Source: Acetobacter pomorum (GTDB taxonomy: Bacteria > Pseudomonadota > Alphaproteobacteria > Acetobacterales > Acetobacteraceae). From it: a stretch of 64,000 bases of DNA. The stretch lies in assembly GCF_002738225.1 (NCBI RefSeq), contig NZ_PEBQ01000144.1, positions 62,001 through 126,000 on the forward strand, given 5' to 3'. The stretch's first letter is position 1. Each line of letters begins with the position of its first letter. The translations under genes and the position numbers were made by a program. Below, piece by piece: positions 31,360 through 40,491 of the stretch. The notes beneath the pieces were generated by a model, which had not been told where the DNA came from, searched no databases, and saw only the letters and a list, made by a program, of their open reading frames with translations.

Positions 31360-31728
31360 ATGATCCATCCCGAGACCAACCTTGACGTGGCCGATAATTC
31401 CGGCGCGCGTCAGGTGCAGTGCATCAAGGTACTGGGCGGCTCCAAGCGGAAGTCTGCCTCGGTCGGCGACGTGATCGTCGTTTCCGTTAAAGAAGCTATC
31501 CCCCGTGGGAAAGTGAAGAAGGGCGACGTTCACCAGGCTGTTATTGTACGGACTTCCTATCCTGTCCGTCGGCCTGATGGTAGCGCTATCCGTTTCGATA
31601 AAAACGCAGCTGTGCTGATCAACAAGCAGCAGGAACCAATTGGTACGCGTATTTTTGGGCCGGTTGTGCGTGAATTGCGTGCGAAGAAGTTCATGAAGAT
31701 CATCTCTCTCGCGCCGGAGGTGTTGTAA
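31360..31728 (+). CDS. rplN: 50S ribosomal protein L14
   Basis: This 122-residue beta-barrel protein at the subunit interface has [31 protein letters not shown] and the C-terminal [23 protein letters not shown]. In bacteria L14 is also the docking site of the RsfS silencing factor. Its stop overlaps the rplX start by one base (TAATG). Confidence 0.98.
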   Translation: MIHPETNLDVADNSGARQVQCIKVLGGSKRKSASVGDVIVVSVKEAIPRGKVKKGDVHQAVIVRTSYPVRRPDGSAIRFDKNAAVLINKQQEPIGTRIFGPVVRELRAKKFMKIISLAPEVL

Positions 31729-32048
31729 TGGCTGCCCGTATTAAAAAAGGCGATACGGTTGTCGTCATCAGCGGTTCCTCCAAGGGGACGCAGGGAGAAG
31801 TTCTGGAGGTTCGTCCTTCTGAAAACCGTGCCGTTGTGCGTGGCGTGGCGCTGATCAAGCGCCATCAGCGTGCGCGCCGCATGGGTGAAGAAAGCGGGAT
31901 TATTACCCGTGAAGCGCCCATTCACCTTTCTAACCTGAAGCTGATTGATCCAGCCTCCAAAAAGCCGACACGTGTTGGCTTCCGAGTGCTGGAAAACGGC
32001 AAAAAAGTTCGCATCGCCAAGGCGACCGGCGAAGCTATTGAAGGTTGA
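31728..32048 (+). CDS. rplX: 50S ribosomal protein L24
   Basis: This 106-residue assembly-initiator protein has a KOW motif ([22 protein letters not shown]) and the [20 protein letters not shown] segment. It is translationally coupled to rplN by a one-base overlap, and rplE follows after 10 bases. Confidence 0.98.
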   Translation: MAARIKKGDTVVVISGSSKGTQGEVLEVRPSENRAVVRGVALIKRHQRARRMGEESGIITREAPIHLSNLKLIDPASKKPTRVGFRVLENGKKVRIAKATGEAIEG

Positions 32049-32058
32049 GGGGCTACGA

Positions 32059-32628
32059 ATGAGTGCGAAACAGGAAGGTCGTTCCCTGCCGCGCCTTCAG
32101 CAGCGGTATGAAAGCGAACTACGTGCTAACCTGCGTAAGCAGTTTGGTTACAAAAATGAAATGCAGGTGCCTCACCTTGAGAAAATCGTCCTGAATATGG
32201 GCGTGGGTGAAGCTGCTGGTGATCAGAAAAAGCTGGATTCTGCGGTTGCAGAAATGGCACTGATTGCTGGTCAGAAGCCTGTTAAGACTGTGGCGAAAAA
32301 AGCTATCGCGGGTTTCAAAATTCGTGAAGGTCTGCCGATTGGCTGTAAGGTCACTCTGCGCCGTGCACGGATGTATGAATTCCTTGATCGTCTGGTAACC
32401 ATTGCAATGCCTCGCATCCGTGACTTTCGCGGTTTGCCGGCTACCAAGGGTTTTGATGGTCGTGGTAACTTTGCTCTGGGTTTGAAAGAACAGATCATCT
32501 TTCCGGAAATCGAATACGACAAGGTGGATGAAATCCGCGGTATGGACGTTGTGTTTGTAACCAGTGCAAAGACAGATGCAGAAGCCAAGGCCCTGTTGAA
32601 GGCGTTTGATCTTCCCTTCCTGGGATGA
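32059..32628 (+). CDS. rplE: 50S ribosomal protein L5
   Basis: This 189-residue 5S rRNA-binding protein has the core [16 protein letters not shown], the [22 protein letters not shown] block and [30 protein letters not shown] 32059 follows rplX closely. A start inside rplX would add 38 unrelated residues. The N-terminal ten residues ([10 protein letters not shown]) are a short extension. Confidence 0.97.
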   Translation: MSAKQEGRSLPRLQQRYESELRANLRKQFGYKNEMQVPHLEKIVLNMGVGEAAGDQKKLDSAVAEMALIAGQKPVKTVAKKAIAGFKIREGLPIGCKVTLRRARMYEFLDRLVTIAMPRIRDFRGLPATKGFDGRGNFALGLKEQIIFPEIEYDKVDEIRGMDVVFVTSAKTDAEAKALLKAFDLPFLG

Positions 32629-32664
32629 TACAGACCCTTCTGGGTGTTTTAATGTGTGATCTTG

Positions 32665-32684
32665 GAAAACCGTCGAAGGTTTTC
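32665..32684 (+). other. Hairpin between rplE and rpsN
   Basis: GAAAACC and GGTTTTC form a perfect 7-bp stem with a 6-base loop in the 80-base gap ahead of rpsN, just before its GGAGGT ribosome binding site. In E. coli S8 represses the spc operon by binding near the start of rplE. Whether this stem plays such a role is unknown. Confidence 0.4.
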
Positions 32685-32708
32685 GAAGGGTTCCGGAGGT
32701 AATGTTGT

Positions 32709-33014
32709 ATGGCTAAGACTTCTGCCATTCTGCGTAACGCAAAGCGCGCGCGCATGGCGGCACGGGATAAAGAGAAGCGGATAGCTCTCAAAAATATCGT
32801 TATGGATCGTTCTCTTCCCGTGGAGGATCGGTTTGATGCGTCTTTGAAGTTGGCTGAACTGCCGCGCAATGGTTCACGCGTGCGCGTTCGTCTGCGTTGC
32901 AAGCTGACAGGTCGTTCTCGCGGTAACTACCGCAAGTTTGAGCTGTGCCGTATTGCTTTCCGTGATCTGGCATCTGAAGGCCAGATTCCGGGCGTGGTTA
33001 AAGCAAGCTGGTAA
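32709..33014 (+). CDS. rpsN: 30S ribosomal protein S14 (zinc-free form)
   Basis: This 101-residue protein of the long, C-minus type lacks the two CxxC zinc motifs of the short paralogue, so it does not depend on zinc. The core [44 protein letters not shown] is conserved. A GGAGGT precedes the ATG, and an 80-base gap separates it from rplE. Confidence 0.98.
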   Translation: MAKTSAILRNAKRARMAARDKEKRIALKNIVMDRSLPVEDRFDASLKLAELPRNGSRVRVRLRCKLTGRSRGNYRKFELCRIAFRDLASEGQIPGVVKASW

Positions 33015-33023
33015 GGGCGCAAG

Positions 33024-33422
33024 ATGTCACTTTCTGATCCTTTGGGTGATATGCTCACCCGTATTCGTAATGCTCAGCGTGCGCGCCACAATGCCTGTGT
33101 TGCGCCAGCTTCTAAGCTGCGTGTGAGTGTTCTGGAAGCTCTGCAGCGTGAAGGCTACATTCGTGGCTATAAGCGTGAAGATGTCCGTAAAGGTATTGCT
33201 CAGCTGCATATCGAGCTGAAATATACGGATGGTGAGCCGGTTATCCGCGAAATCCAGCGTGTTTCACGTCCTGGTCGCCGCGTATATTCCAAAATTAAAG
33301 AACTTCCTCGTGTTTGCGCGGGTCTGGGTGTTTCCATCCTTTCTACGCCGCGTGGTGTTCTTTCCGATGTTGAGGCTCGTGCTGCCAATGTTGGCGGTGA
33401 AGTCCTCTGCCGTGTTTTCTAA
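33024..33422 (+). CDS. rpsH: 30S ribosomal protein S8
   Basis: This 132-residue primary rRNA-binding protein of the 30S platform has [18 protein letters not shown] at the N-terminus and [30 protein letters not shown] at the end, both standard. In E. coli it autoregulates the spc operon. It starts 9 bases after rpsN. Confidence 0.98.
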   Translation: MSLSDPLGDMLTRIRNAQRARHNACVAPASKLRVSVLEALQREGYIRGYKREDVRKGIAQLHIELKYTDGEPVIREIQRVSRPGRRVYSKIKELPRVCAGLGVSILSTPRGVLSDVEARAANVGGEVLCRVF

Positions 33423-33432
33423 GGAGGGGTAA

Positions 33433-33966
33433 ATGTCACGCGTAGGCAAGTATCCTGTTGAAGTGCCGGCAGGGGTGACCGTTGCTATTGCAGATGGTGT
33501 TCTGAAGGCCAAAGGGAAGTTGGGGGAGTTGGCTCTGCCACTTTCTTCACATGTTTCCGTTGATGTGCAGGATGGTAAGGTTGTTGTGCAGCCAGTGGGC
33601 ACTGCTGCCCAGGCGCGCATGATGTGGGGCACAACACGTGCTCTGATCGCAACGGCTGTTAAAGGGGTTTCGGAAGGTTTTTCCAAAGCTCTTGAAATTA
33701 ACGGCACTGGTTACCGTGCAGCTGTGCAGGGTTCCAACCTGGTGATGAACCTTGGGTTCTCCCATGATGTTGTGTATCCAATTCCTGCAGGTATCAAGAT
33801 TTCTACGCCGCGTCCGACGGCTATTGTGGTGGAAGGGATCGATAAGCAGCGGGTAGGGCAGGTTGCCCTTGATATCCGCAGCTTCCGTAAGCCTGAACCT
33901 TACAAGGGCAAAGGTGTTCGGTACGAAACGGAAACCATTCGTCGTAAGGAAGGCAAGAAGAAATAA
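33433..33966 (+). CDS. rplF: 50S ribosomal protein L6
   Basis: This 177-residue protein has two repeated L6 domains near the sarcin-ricin loop. Visible motifs are [17 protein letters not shown] and the C-terminal [34 protein letters not shown] precedes the start, and the stop overlaps the rplR ATG by one base. Confidence 0.98.
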   Translation: MSRVGKYPVEVPAGVTVAIADGVLKAKGKLGELALPLSSHVSVDVQDGKVVVQPVGTAAQARMMWGTTRALIATAVKGVSEGFSKALEINGTGYRAAVQGSNLVMNLGFSHDVVYPIPAGIKISTPRPTAIVVEGIDKQRVGQVALDIRSFRKPEPYKGKGVRYETETIRRKEGKKK

Positions 33967-34328
33967 TGAGCACTCAGCAGGAATTGCGGAACCGCCGTCG
34001 GGCGCGTCTCCGTTTTCAGCTGCGCCGCAAGGCGGGTGGACGTCCGCGTCTGTCTGTTTTCCGGTCTGGCAAGAACATTTATGCTCAGGTCATCGACGAT
34101 GCGCAGGGCCGTACTTTGGCTTCAGCATCCTCCTTGGATAAGGAGCTGCGGACAGACCTGAAAAAAGGTTCTACGCAGGAAAGCGCTGGCGCTGTCGGTA
34201 AGCTGGTTGCGCAACGCGCCGTTGCAGCAGGTGTATCTCAGGTCGTGTTCGACAGGGGGTCTTATCTTTATCACGGGCGCGTTAAGGCCCTGGCAGAGGC
34301 AGCCCGTGAGGGCGGTCTCTCCTTCTGA
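33966..34328 (+). CDS. rplR: 50S ribosomal protein L18
   Basis: This 120-residue 5S rRNA-binding protein has the [31 protein letters not shown] core and the [40 protein letters not shown] ending. It is coupled to rplF by a one-base overlap (TAATG). Confidence 0.98.
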   Translation: MSTQQELRNRRRARLRFQLRRKAGGRPRLSVFRSGKNIYAQVIDDAQGRTLASASSLDKELRTDLKKGSTQESAGAVGKLVAQRAVAAGVSQVVFDRGSYLYHGRVKALAEAAREGGLSF

Positions 34329-34343
34329 GGAAAGGATCACGGA

Positions 34344-34919
34344 ATGGCTCGTGAACCAAGAGAAGGCGGTCGAGGCGGCCGTGAGCGTGAGCGCGAAGGG
34401 GATGAACTGGTTGACAAACTGGTAACCATTAATCGCGTTGCGAAAGTGGTTAAGGGTGGTCGTCGGTTTGCTTTTGCTGCTCTGGTTGTTGTTGGTGACC
34501 AGAAAGGGCGTGTGGGCTACGGTGCTGGTAAGGCACGTGAAGTTCCTGAAGCAATTCGTAAGGCTACGGAACGCGCCAAGCGTGGCATGATCCGTGTCCC
34601 GATGAAGGAAGGTCGTACGCTGCATCATGATGTTGCCGGTCACTTCGGTGCTGGTAAGGTTGTGTTGCGTTCGGCCGAAGCAGGGACGGGGATCATCGCT
34701 GGTGGTCCGATGCGTGCTGTGTTTGAAAGCCTTGGCATTAACGATGTGGTTGCGAAGTCTCTGGGAACCCGGAATCCGCATAACATGGTTAAGGCAACTT
34801 TTGATGCGCTGGCACGTTGTGCAAGCCCGCGTTCTGTAGCTAGCCGTCGCGGTAAGAAGGTTGCTGAAATCTTCGGTAAGCGCGATCAGGCTCCTGCTGC
34901 GGAGGCCGCTGATGTCTGA
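34344..34919 (+). CDS. rpsE: 30S ribosomal protein S5
   Basis: This 191-residue protein begins with an Arg/Gly-rich arm, then [31 protein letters not shown], the double-stranded RNA-binding fold, and the [44 protein letters not shown]-terminal half. The spectinomycin loop (around KGGRRF) looks wild type. Its last 8 bases overlap rpmD. Confidence 0.98.
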   Translation: MAREPREGGRGGREREREGDELVDKLVTINRVAKVVKGGRRFAFAALVVVGDQKGRVGYGAGKAREVPEAIRKATERAKRGMIRVPMKEGRTLHHDVAGHFGAGKVVLRSAEAGTGIIAGGPMRAVFESLGINDVVAKSLGTRNPHNMVKATFDALARCASPRSVASRRGKKVAEIFGKRDQAPAAEAADV

Positions 34920-35097
34920 TAAGAAAACCTTCAAAGTTGTGCAGATTGCGTCCGGCAACGGACGTAAGCCTGGGCAGCAGGCAACTCTGATCGGTCTGGG
35001 TCTGAACAAGATTGGCCGTGAACGCGTTCTGGAAGATACTCCCTCTACGCGGGGTATGGTACGCAAAGTGGCCCACCTGGTGAAGGTGGAGGATTGA
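34912..35097 (+). CDS. rpmD: 50S ribosomal protein L30
   Basis: This 61-residue protein has the [35 protein letters not shown] family core. ATG 34912 has GGAGG about 7 bases upstream and lies inside the end of rpsE in another frame, an 8-base overlap that couples translation. A start at 34861 would add 17 unrelated residues. Confidence 0.97.
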   Translation: MSDKKTFKVVQIASGNGRKPGQQATLIGLGLNKIGRERVLEDTPSTRGMVRKVAHLVKVED

Positions 35098-35098
35098 A

Positions 35099-35587
35099 AT
35101 GAAGCTGAACGAACTTCGTGATAACGAAGGTTCCCGTTACCGGAAGAAGCGCCTGGGGCGCGGTATTGGTTCTGGTAAGGGCAAGACGTCTGGTAGGGGT
35201 GTAAAAGGCCAGAAAGCACGTGAAGGGGTTTCTCTGAACGGGTTTGAAGGTGGTCAGCTTCCTATCTATCGTCGTCTGCCGAAGCGTGGTTTCAAAAACA
35301 TCTTCCGCAAGGTTTACGCTCCAGTAAATCTTGGCGCGGTGGAAAAAGCCTTGGCTGATGGCAAACTGGCAGCATGTGCACCTGTAACTGAAGAAGCTTT
35401 GAAAAAAGCTGGTCTGGTTGGCACGGGCAAGTATGCTGGTGTGCGCATTCTGGGCGAAGGTGAGCTGACAAAAGCTGTTACGTTTGAAGTCTCTGGTGCA
35501 TCGGCTTCTGCTGTTGCAGCAGTAGAAAAAGCCGGAGGCAGCGTTAAGCTGTTGCAGCCTAAAGCTGCTGAAGCCAGCGCTTCCTGA
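35099..35587 (+). CDS. rplO: 50S ribosomal protein L15
   Basis: This 162-residue protein has the extended basic N-terminal half [27 protein letters not shown] and a globular C-terminal domain ending in a valine/alanine/glycine-rich strand set. It is followed by a strong terminator-like hairpin, which separates it from secY. Confidence 0.98.
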   Translation: MKLNELRDNEGSRYRKKRLGRGIGSGKGKTSGRGVKGQKAREGVSLNGFEGGQLPIYRRLPKRGFKNIFRKVYAPVNLGAVEKALADGKLAACAPVTEEALKKAGLVGTGKYAGVRILGEGELTKAVTFEVSGASASAVAAVEKAGGSVKLLQPKAAEASAS

Positions 35588-35595
35588 TGTTGCAA

Positions 35596-35630
35596 AAAGG
35601 AGAGCAGTGTTCGCGCTGTTCTCCTTTCTT
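35596..35630 (+). terminator. Terminator-like hairpin between rplO and secY
   Basis: AAAGGAGAGCAG and CTGTTCTCCTTT pair over 12 bp (one G-T) around an 8-base loop, 9 bases after the rplO stop, followed by a T-rich but interrupted tract (CTTGTTCC). It could be a partial terminator that lowers secY relative to ribosomal protein output, or an RNase III site. Confidence 0.55.
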
Positions 35631-35722
35631 GTTCCTTCTCAGAATGTTGTCTGAATTTTTCAGGCGATTGTGCCAGCGTCTCCACAGCCGTGGTGGCGCT
35701 GTTTGTATGAAAGGACGGATGC

Positions 35723-37081
35723 ATGGCTTCCGCGGCCGAACAACTGGCTGCCAACTTTAACGTAGGCTCTTTTGCCAAAGCGACCGAACTTAAAAAGCGA
35801 ATCTGGTTTACGCTAGGAGCGCTGATTGTTTACCGCTTGGGCACGTATATCCCGGTTCCGGGAGTGGATGCCACTGTTATGTGGCAGCTTCTGGCGCAGC
35901 ATCAGGGTGGCATTCTGGGCATGTTCAATATGTTCACGGGGGGTGCGCTTGGGCGTATGACCGTGTTCGCACTGAACATCATGCCATACATCTCTGCGTC
36001 TATTATTGTGCAACTTATGTCTACTGCAGTGCCTTCTCTTGAAGCTCTCAAGAAGGAAGGTGAACAGGGACGTAAGAAGCTTAATCAGTATACACGTTAC
36101 CTTACTGTTCTTATTGCGCTGTTTCAGGCGTATGGGATTGCGGTTGGGTTGGAGAATGTGCACAGCGCTGCTGGCGCTGCTGTTGTTCATCCTGGCATGT
36201 TCTTTTTGCTTTCATGCGTGACTACGCTTGTTGGCGGAACCATGTTTCTGATGTGGCTGGGTGAGCAGATTACCGCGCGCGGCGTGGGGAACGGAATCTC
36301 GCTCATTATTTTTGCCGGTATTGTGGCCAACTTGCCGCATGCATTGGCCAGTCTCTTTCAGTTAGGGTATACGGGAGCACTTTCACCTTTCTTTGTGTTG
36401 CTTTTCCTAGTTCTTGCTGCTCTGACCATTATGTTCATTGTGTTTATGGAACAGGCGCAGCGTCGGGTTGTTATCCAATATCCAAAGCGCCAGATGGGGC
36501 AGCGGATGTTTGGCGGAGATACAACCCATATGCCTTTGAAAGTGAACACAGCTGGCGTTATTCCACCAATTTTTGCCTCTTCAGTGCTACTGATTCCGGT
36601 CACGATTGCTGGTTTTATGAATGGTAAGTCCTTGCCGGGCTGGCTTTCATTCCTGGGGCAGGAACTTGGGCAGGGGCAGCCGCTGTATATGCTGTTCTAT
36701 GCTGCCATGATTGTGTTTTTCTCATATTTTTATGCGGCGGTTACGTTTAATCCGACGGAAACAGCTGATAATTTGAGAAAACAGGGTGGGTTTATTCCGG
36801 GTGTGCGCCCCGGAGCTGCGACAGCATCGTATTTTGATAAGATTCTCACCCGTCTGACCACAATAGGTGCGGCGTATATGGTGGCTGTCTGTCTGTTGCC
36901 ACAGATCCTGATCAGCCATTACAACGTTCCTTTCTATTTTGGCGGAACGAGTCTGATTATTATTGTGTCTGTAACCATAGATACGGTGACACAGATTCAG
37001 TCTCATCTGGTGGCACATCAATATCAGGGGCTGATGCGTAAATCGCGCGGCGGCAGGAAGCAGAGGATCATCAGACGATGA
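35723..37081 (+). CDS. secY: Protein translocase subunit SecY
   Basis: This 452-residue inner-membrane protein has ten predicted membrane segments and forms the SecYEG channel for exported and membrane proteins. Landmarks are KKRIWFTLGALIVYRLGTYIPVPGVD (TM1), the MFNMFTGGALGRMTVFALNIMPYISASI plug/TM2-3 region, the cytoplasmic loop RRVVIQYPKRQ, and LGEQITARGVGNGISLIIFAGIV. It overlaps adk by 4 bases, as in many alphaproteobacteria. Confidence 0.98.
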   Translation: MASAAEQLAANFNVGSFAKATELKKRIWFTLGALIVYRLGTYIPVPGVDATVMWQLLAQHQGGILGMFNMFTGGALGRMTVFALNIMPYISASIIVQLMSTAVPSLEALKKEGEQGRKKLNQYTRYLTVLIALFQAYGIAVGLENVHSAAGAAVVHPGMFFLLSCVTTLVGGTMFLMWLGEQITARGVGNGISLIIFAGIVANLPHALASLFQLGYTGALSPFFVLLFLVLAALTIMFIVFMEQAQRRVVIQYPKRQMGQRMFGGDTTHMPLKVNTAGVIPPIFASSVLLIPVTIAGFMNGKSLPGWLSFLGQELGQGQPLYMLFYAAMIVFFSYFYAAVTFNPTETADNLRKQGGFIPGVRPGAATASYFDKILTRLTTIGAAYMVAVCLLPQILISHYNVPFYFGGTSLIIIVSVTIDTVTQIQSHLVAHQYQGLMRKSRGGRKQRIIRR

Positions 37082-37746
37082 ATATTATTTTTCTGGGCCC
37101 TCCCGGCGCGGGAAAAGGTACGCAGTCCAAACTTCTTGAAGAACGGTATGGGCTGATTCAGATTTCTACGGGTGACATGCTGCGTGCAGAAGTCGCTAAG
37201 GGGTCTGAAACAGGGAAGCAGGCAAAGGCGCTGATGGATGCTGGGAAACTGGTGCCAGATGAGCTGATTATTGCAATGCTGAAAAGCCGGATTGCGCAGG
37301 CTGACTGCCAGAACGGTTTTATTCTGGATGGCTTTCCGCGCACACTGGCGCAGGCGGAAGAACTGGACAGCATGCTTTCTTCTGACGGGAAGAAGATTGA
37401 TATCGTTCTCTTCCTGGATGTGGATGAAGAAATTCTGGCAGATCGGATTTCCGGTCGCTTTACATGTGGCAACTGCGGCAAGACGTACAATGATGTTTCC
37501 AATCCACCCAAGGTGGATGGAGTTTGTGATTCTTGCGGCAGCCATGAGTTCAAGCGTCGGGCGGACGATAAGCGGGAAACTGTTGTTGAACGGTTGAAAG
37601 AGTATCGGAAACTGACGGCACCGATTCTGCCGTTTTATGAAAAAGCCGGGCGGCTGCACAAAATTAACGGCATGCTACCGGCCCCTGAAGTGACAAGTGA
37701 AATCGAAGATGCGCTTGCCAGTGAAGGGTTGATCACGAAAAAGTGA
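37078..37746 (+). CDS. adk: Adenylate kinase with a Cys4 (zinc) lid
   Basis: This 222-residue enzyme interconverts AMP, ADP and ATP in the cytosol. The P-loop is GPPGAGKGT (7-15) and the AMP-binding DGFPRTL lies at 84-90. The LID domain carries Cys130-x2-Cys133 and Cys150-x2-Cys153, the structural zinc arrangement best known from Gram-positive enzymes and also found in many alphaproteobacteria. E. coli uses a hydrogen-bonded His/Ser/Asp/Thr set instead. The start overlaps the secY stop (ATGA). It ends the spc-type transcript. Confidence 0.98.
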   Translation: MNIIFLGPPGAGKGTQSKLLEERYGLIQISTGDMLRAEVAKGSETGKQAKALMDAGKLVPDELIIAMLKSRIAQADCQNGFILDGFPRTLAQAEELDSMLSSDGKKIDIVLFLDVDEEILADRISGRFTCGNCGKTYNDVSNPPKVDGVCDSCGSHEFKRRADDKRETVVERLKEYRKLTAPILPFYEKAGRLHKINGMLPAPEVTSEIEDALASEGLITKK

Positions 37747-37756
37747 TCCGTTTTCG

Positions 37757-37794
37757 TTGACTTGTGGCGGTGGCCGGTATATTTCGCGGCCACC
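37757..37794 (+). promoter_or_regulatory. Candidate rpsM promoter with a palindrome over the -10 box
   Basis: TTGACT (37757-37762) and TATATT (37778-37783) lie 15 bases apart, a little closer than ideal. A perfect 8-bp inverted repeat, GGTGGCCG/CGGCCACC (37769-37776 and 37787-37794), encloses the -10 box. It may be an operator or an RNA hairpin. It lies about 65 bases before rpsM. Confidence 0.4.
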
Positions 37795-37859
37795 AAGTGA
37801 AATCTGCCCCAAGGGCTATGAGCGTTCGTGGTTAAGGCGGGCGAACAGGAGTATAAGGC

Positions 37860-38237
37860 GTGGCACGTATTGCCGGCGTGAATGTCCCGACCAACAAACG
37901 GGTTGTTATCGGGCTTCAGTATATTTACGGGATTGGCGCAACTAAGGCTGCTGAAATCTGCAAGGCACTGGATATTCCAGAAGCAAAGCGGGTGAACGAG
38001 CTGAGCGATGACGAAATCCTGAAGGTGCGTGAACTCATCGACAGCAAGTATCGCGTTGAAGGCGATCTGCGTCGTGAAATCGCAATGAACATCAAGCGTC
38101 TGATGGATCTGGGCTGCTACCGCGGTCTGCGTCATCGTCGTGGTCTGCCTGTGCATGGTCAGCGCACACACACCAATGCCCGTACGCGCAAGGGTAAGGC
38201 TGTGGCCATTGCAGGCAAGAAAAAAGCAACGCGCTAA
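37860..38237 (+). CDS. rpsM: 30S ribosomal protein S13
   Basis: This 125-residue protein contacts P-site tRNA and bridges to the 50S subunit. The start codon is GTG with AGGAG about 9 bases ahead, giving [26 protein letters not shown]. The C-terminal [28 protein letters not shown] is diagnostic. It opens the alpha block after a 113-base gap with a candidate promoter. Confidence 0.98.
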   Translation: MARIAGVNVPTNKRVVIGLQYIYGIGATKAAEICKALDIPEAKRVNELSDDEILKVRELIDSKYRVEGDLRREIAMNIKRLMDLGCYRGLRHRRGLPVHGQRTHTNARTRKGKAVAIAGKKKATR

Positions 38238-38303
38238 TCCAACTGGTTAGGATGTCCAACCCTGCTGCGGCAGGCTCTGGGCAGGGACTGAGGTAGAAAA
38301 GAC

Positions 38304-38696
38304 ATGGCGAAAGCCGCAACTCCGCGTATTCGCAAAAAAGAGCGTAAGAACATTATTTCTGGCGTGGCGCATGTGCTCTCCACGTTCAACAACACCATGA
38401 TCACCATCTCTGATGCACAGGGGAATGCCATTTCCTGGTCTTCCGCTGGCGCACAGGGTTTTAAGGGGTCTCGGAAATCTACGCCTTATGCGGCGCAGGT
38501 TGCGGCGGAAGACGCAGGTCGCAAGGCTCGCGAACATGGTATGGAAACCCTGGAAATTGAAGTTTCCGGTCCTGGTTCGGGGCGTGAAAGCGCATTGCGC
38601 GCCCTGCAGGCTGTTGGTTTCACCATCACTTCTATCCGTGATATGACGCCGGTTCCGCACAATGGCTGCCGCCCGCGCAAGCGTCGCCGCGTCTAA
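38304..38696 (+). CDS. rpsK: 30S ribosomal protein S11
   Basis: This 130-residue platform protein has the [46 protein letters not shown] core and the C-terminal [19 protein letters not shown]. In gamma-proteobacteria rpsD would follow; here rpoA follows directly, as usual for alphaproteobacteria, after a 109-base gap with an 11-bp hairpin. Confidence 0.98.
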   Translation: MAKAATPRIRKKERKNIISGVAHVLSTFNNTMITISDAQGNAISWSSAGAQGFKGSRKSTPYAAQVAAEDAGRKAREHGMETLEIEVSGPGSGRESALRALQAVGFTITSIRDMTPVPHNGCRPRKRRRV

Positions 38697-38706
38697 GTCC
38701 TGAGCA

Positions 38707-38737
38707 GGAAGGCAGCTTATGCATTGAGCTGCCTTCC
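38707..38737 (+). other. Perfect 11-bp hairpin between rpsK and rpoA
   Basis: GGAAGGCAGCT and AGCTGCCTTCC form a perfect 11-bp stem with a 9-base loop, 10 bases after the rpsK stop. A G/T-mixed tract (GGTTGTTGTG) follows rather than a clean T-run, so it is more likely a processing or attenuating structure than a full terminator. Confidence 0.55.
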
Positions 38738-38805
38738 GGTTGTTGTGTCCACTTCAGAGAAATCGCTGCGATTGCAGTGGTTTTTCGTATTGAAAGGCCG
38801 GTACC

Positions 38806-39825
38806 TTGGTCCTTCAGAAAAACTGGCAATCTCTGATCAAGCCCGAAAAGCTTGAGGTCGAATCCGGTGTGGAGCCAGCACGCATTGCAACCGTGGTTGC
38901 AGAGCCTCTGGAACGCGGGTTTGGGATGACACTGGGGAATGCGCTGCGGCGTGTTCTGCTGTCCTCGCTTCAGGGTGCGGCTGTGACTGCTGTGCAGATT
39001 GACGGCGTGCTGCATGAGTTCTCGTCTGTCGCGGGTGTGCGGGAAGATGTCACGGACATCGTGCTCAACATCAAGCAGCTGGCACTGCGTATGCATGGCG
39101 AAGGGCCAAAGCGTATGATGCTGACGGCCACAGGCCCCGGTGAAGTGCGCGCCAGCCAGATTCAGACCGGGCATGATATTGAGATCATGAACCCCGATCT
39201 TGTTATCTGCACGCTGGATGATGGCGTTAAGCTGGGTATGGAATTTATTGTAAACATGGGTAAAGGCTATGTGCCTGCCGCGGCAAACCGCCCGGAAGAT
39301 GCACCTATTGGCCTGATTCCGGTGGATGCAATTTATTCTCCCGTAAAGCGCGTATCTTATAAAGTTGAGCCTACCCGCGTAGGGCAGGTGACTGACTATG
39401 ATAAGCTGCTGCTGACGGTTGAAACCAATGGTGCTGTAACCCCTGAAGATGCTGTGGCTTTGGCTGCACGTATTCTGCAGGATCAGCTCCAGCTGTTCAT
39501 CAACTTTGATGAGCCGCGCCCTGTGCAGGCTGAAGAGCCTGAAGATGATCTGCCGTTCAACCGTAATCTGCTGCGTAAGGTGGATGAGCTTGAACTGTCT
39601 GTTCGTAGTGCAAACTGCCTGAAGAACGACAACATCATCTACATTGGGGATCTGGTGCAGAAGAGCGAGCAGGAAATGCTCCGTACTCCGAACTTTGGCC
39701 GGAAATCCCTGAACGAAATCAAGGAAGTCCTTACCTCCATGGGGCTTTCCTTGGGTATGAATGTGCCGGCTTGGCCGCCGGAAAATATCGAAGAGCTGGC
39801 AAAACTGCTTGATGAGCCATTTTGA
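38806..39825 (+). CDS. rpoA: RNA polymerase alpha subunit
   Basis: This 339-residue subunit has the N-terminal dimerisation domain (about 1-235; [28 protein letters not shown]) and the C-terminal DNA/activator-binding domain (about 255-325; [25 protein letters not shown]). The start codon is TTG with AAAGG upstream, giving [19 protein letters not shown]. No ATG suits the family N-terminus. rplQ follows after 34 bases. Confidence 0.98.
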   Translation: MVLQKNWQSLIKPEKLEVESGVEPARIATVVAEPLERGFGMTLGNALRRVLLSSLQGAAVTAVQIDGVLHEFSSVAGVREDVTDIVLNIKQLALRMHGEGPKRMMLTATGPGEVRASQIQTGHDIEIMNPDLVICTLDDGVKLGMEFIVNMGKGYVPAAANRPEDAPIGLIPVDAIYSPVKRVSYKVEPTRVGQVTDYDKLLLTVETNGAVTPEDAVALAARILQDQLQLFINFDEPRPVQAEEPEDDLPFNRNLLRKVDELELSVRSANCLKNDNIIYIGDLVQKSEQEMLRTPNFGRKSLNEIKEVLTSMGLSLGMNVPAWPPENIEELAKLLDEPF

Positions 39826-39859
39826 TCTGACTTTTCACACGATACGTAGGAACTGAACT

Positions 39860-40285
39860 ATGCGTCACGGGATTGCCGGCAGAAAGCTCGGCGTTACTTC
39901 TTCTCATCGCGCAGCCATGTTTCGCAATATGGCTGTTGCACTGATCAAACATGAACAGATCACCACCACGCTGCCGAAAGCCAAGGAACTGCGCCCGGTT
40001 GTGGAAAAGCTGATTACGCTGGGCAAGCGGGGTGACCTGCATGCACGCCGTCAGGCTTTTGCCATGCTGCGTGATGATGTGATTGTGAAAAAGCTGTTTG
40101 CTGCTATTGCAGAACGCTACAAGGCACGTAACGGCGGTTATACGCGCGTTCTGCGTGCTGGCGTGCGTTATGGCGATGCCGCACCTATGGCTGTTATCGA
40201 ACTGGTTGATCGCGATGTGTCTGCCAAAGGGCAGGACAGCGGCCCACGTCCGGAAGCAGAAGAAAAGCAGGATCTGGCTGCATAA
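39860..40285 (+). CDS. rplQ: 50S ribosomal protein L17
   Basis: This 141-residue tunnel-exit protein starts [45 protein letters not shown], with a C-terminal domain ending in an acidic tail. It is the last ribosomal gene of the cluster and is followed by a strong terminator. Confidence 0.98.
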   Translation: MRHGIAGRKLGVTSSHRAAMFRNMAVALIKHEQITTTLPKAKELRPVVEKLITLGKRGDLHARRQAFAMLRDDVIVKKLFAAIAERYKARNGGYTRVLRAGVRYGDAAPMAVIELVDRDVSAKGQDSGPRPEAEEKQDLAA

Positions 40286-40310
40286 GCCACTCATCCGGTT
40301 TTTAGAGAAG

Positions 40311-40343
40311 AGGCTGGCTCAGAAATGGGCTGGCCTTTTTTTT
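40311..40343 (+). terminator. Rho-independent terminator after rplQ
   Basis: AGGCTGGC pairs with GCTGGCCT (8 bp including two G-T pairs) around a 10-base loop and runs into eight T residues. It lies 25 bases after rplQ and ends the ribosomal supercluster. Confidence 0.8.
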
Positions 40344-40419
40344 ATGCTTTCCTGCCTCTGTGAGTGATGCGATTTTGTATCGTGGAATTGGTTGGAAAAA
40401 TCTCCCTATTTCTACTTGG

Positions 40420-40434
40420 TATATTGACAATATA
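40420..40434 (+). promoter_or_regulatory. Palindrome with an embedded TTGACA ahead of the ABC importer
   Basis: TATATTG-A-CAATATA is a perfect 7-bp inverted repeat with a one-base centre, 58 bases before the importer start. It contains TTGACA, the exact -35 consensus, at 40424-40429. The best -10 match downstream (around 40447-40454) is weak. The geometry suits an operator overlapping a promoter. The regulator is unknown. Confidence 0.45.
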
Positions 40435-40491
40435 TCCTTCCAGAACGTTAGTAATTGCAGAATGAATGGCGCAAACAGATACGGTGGCATT

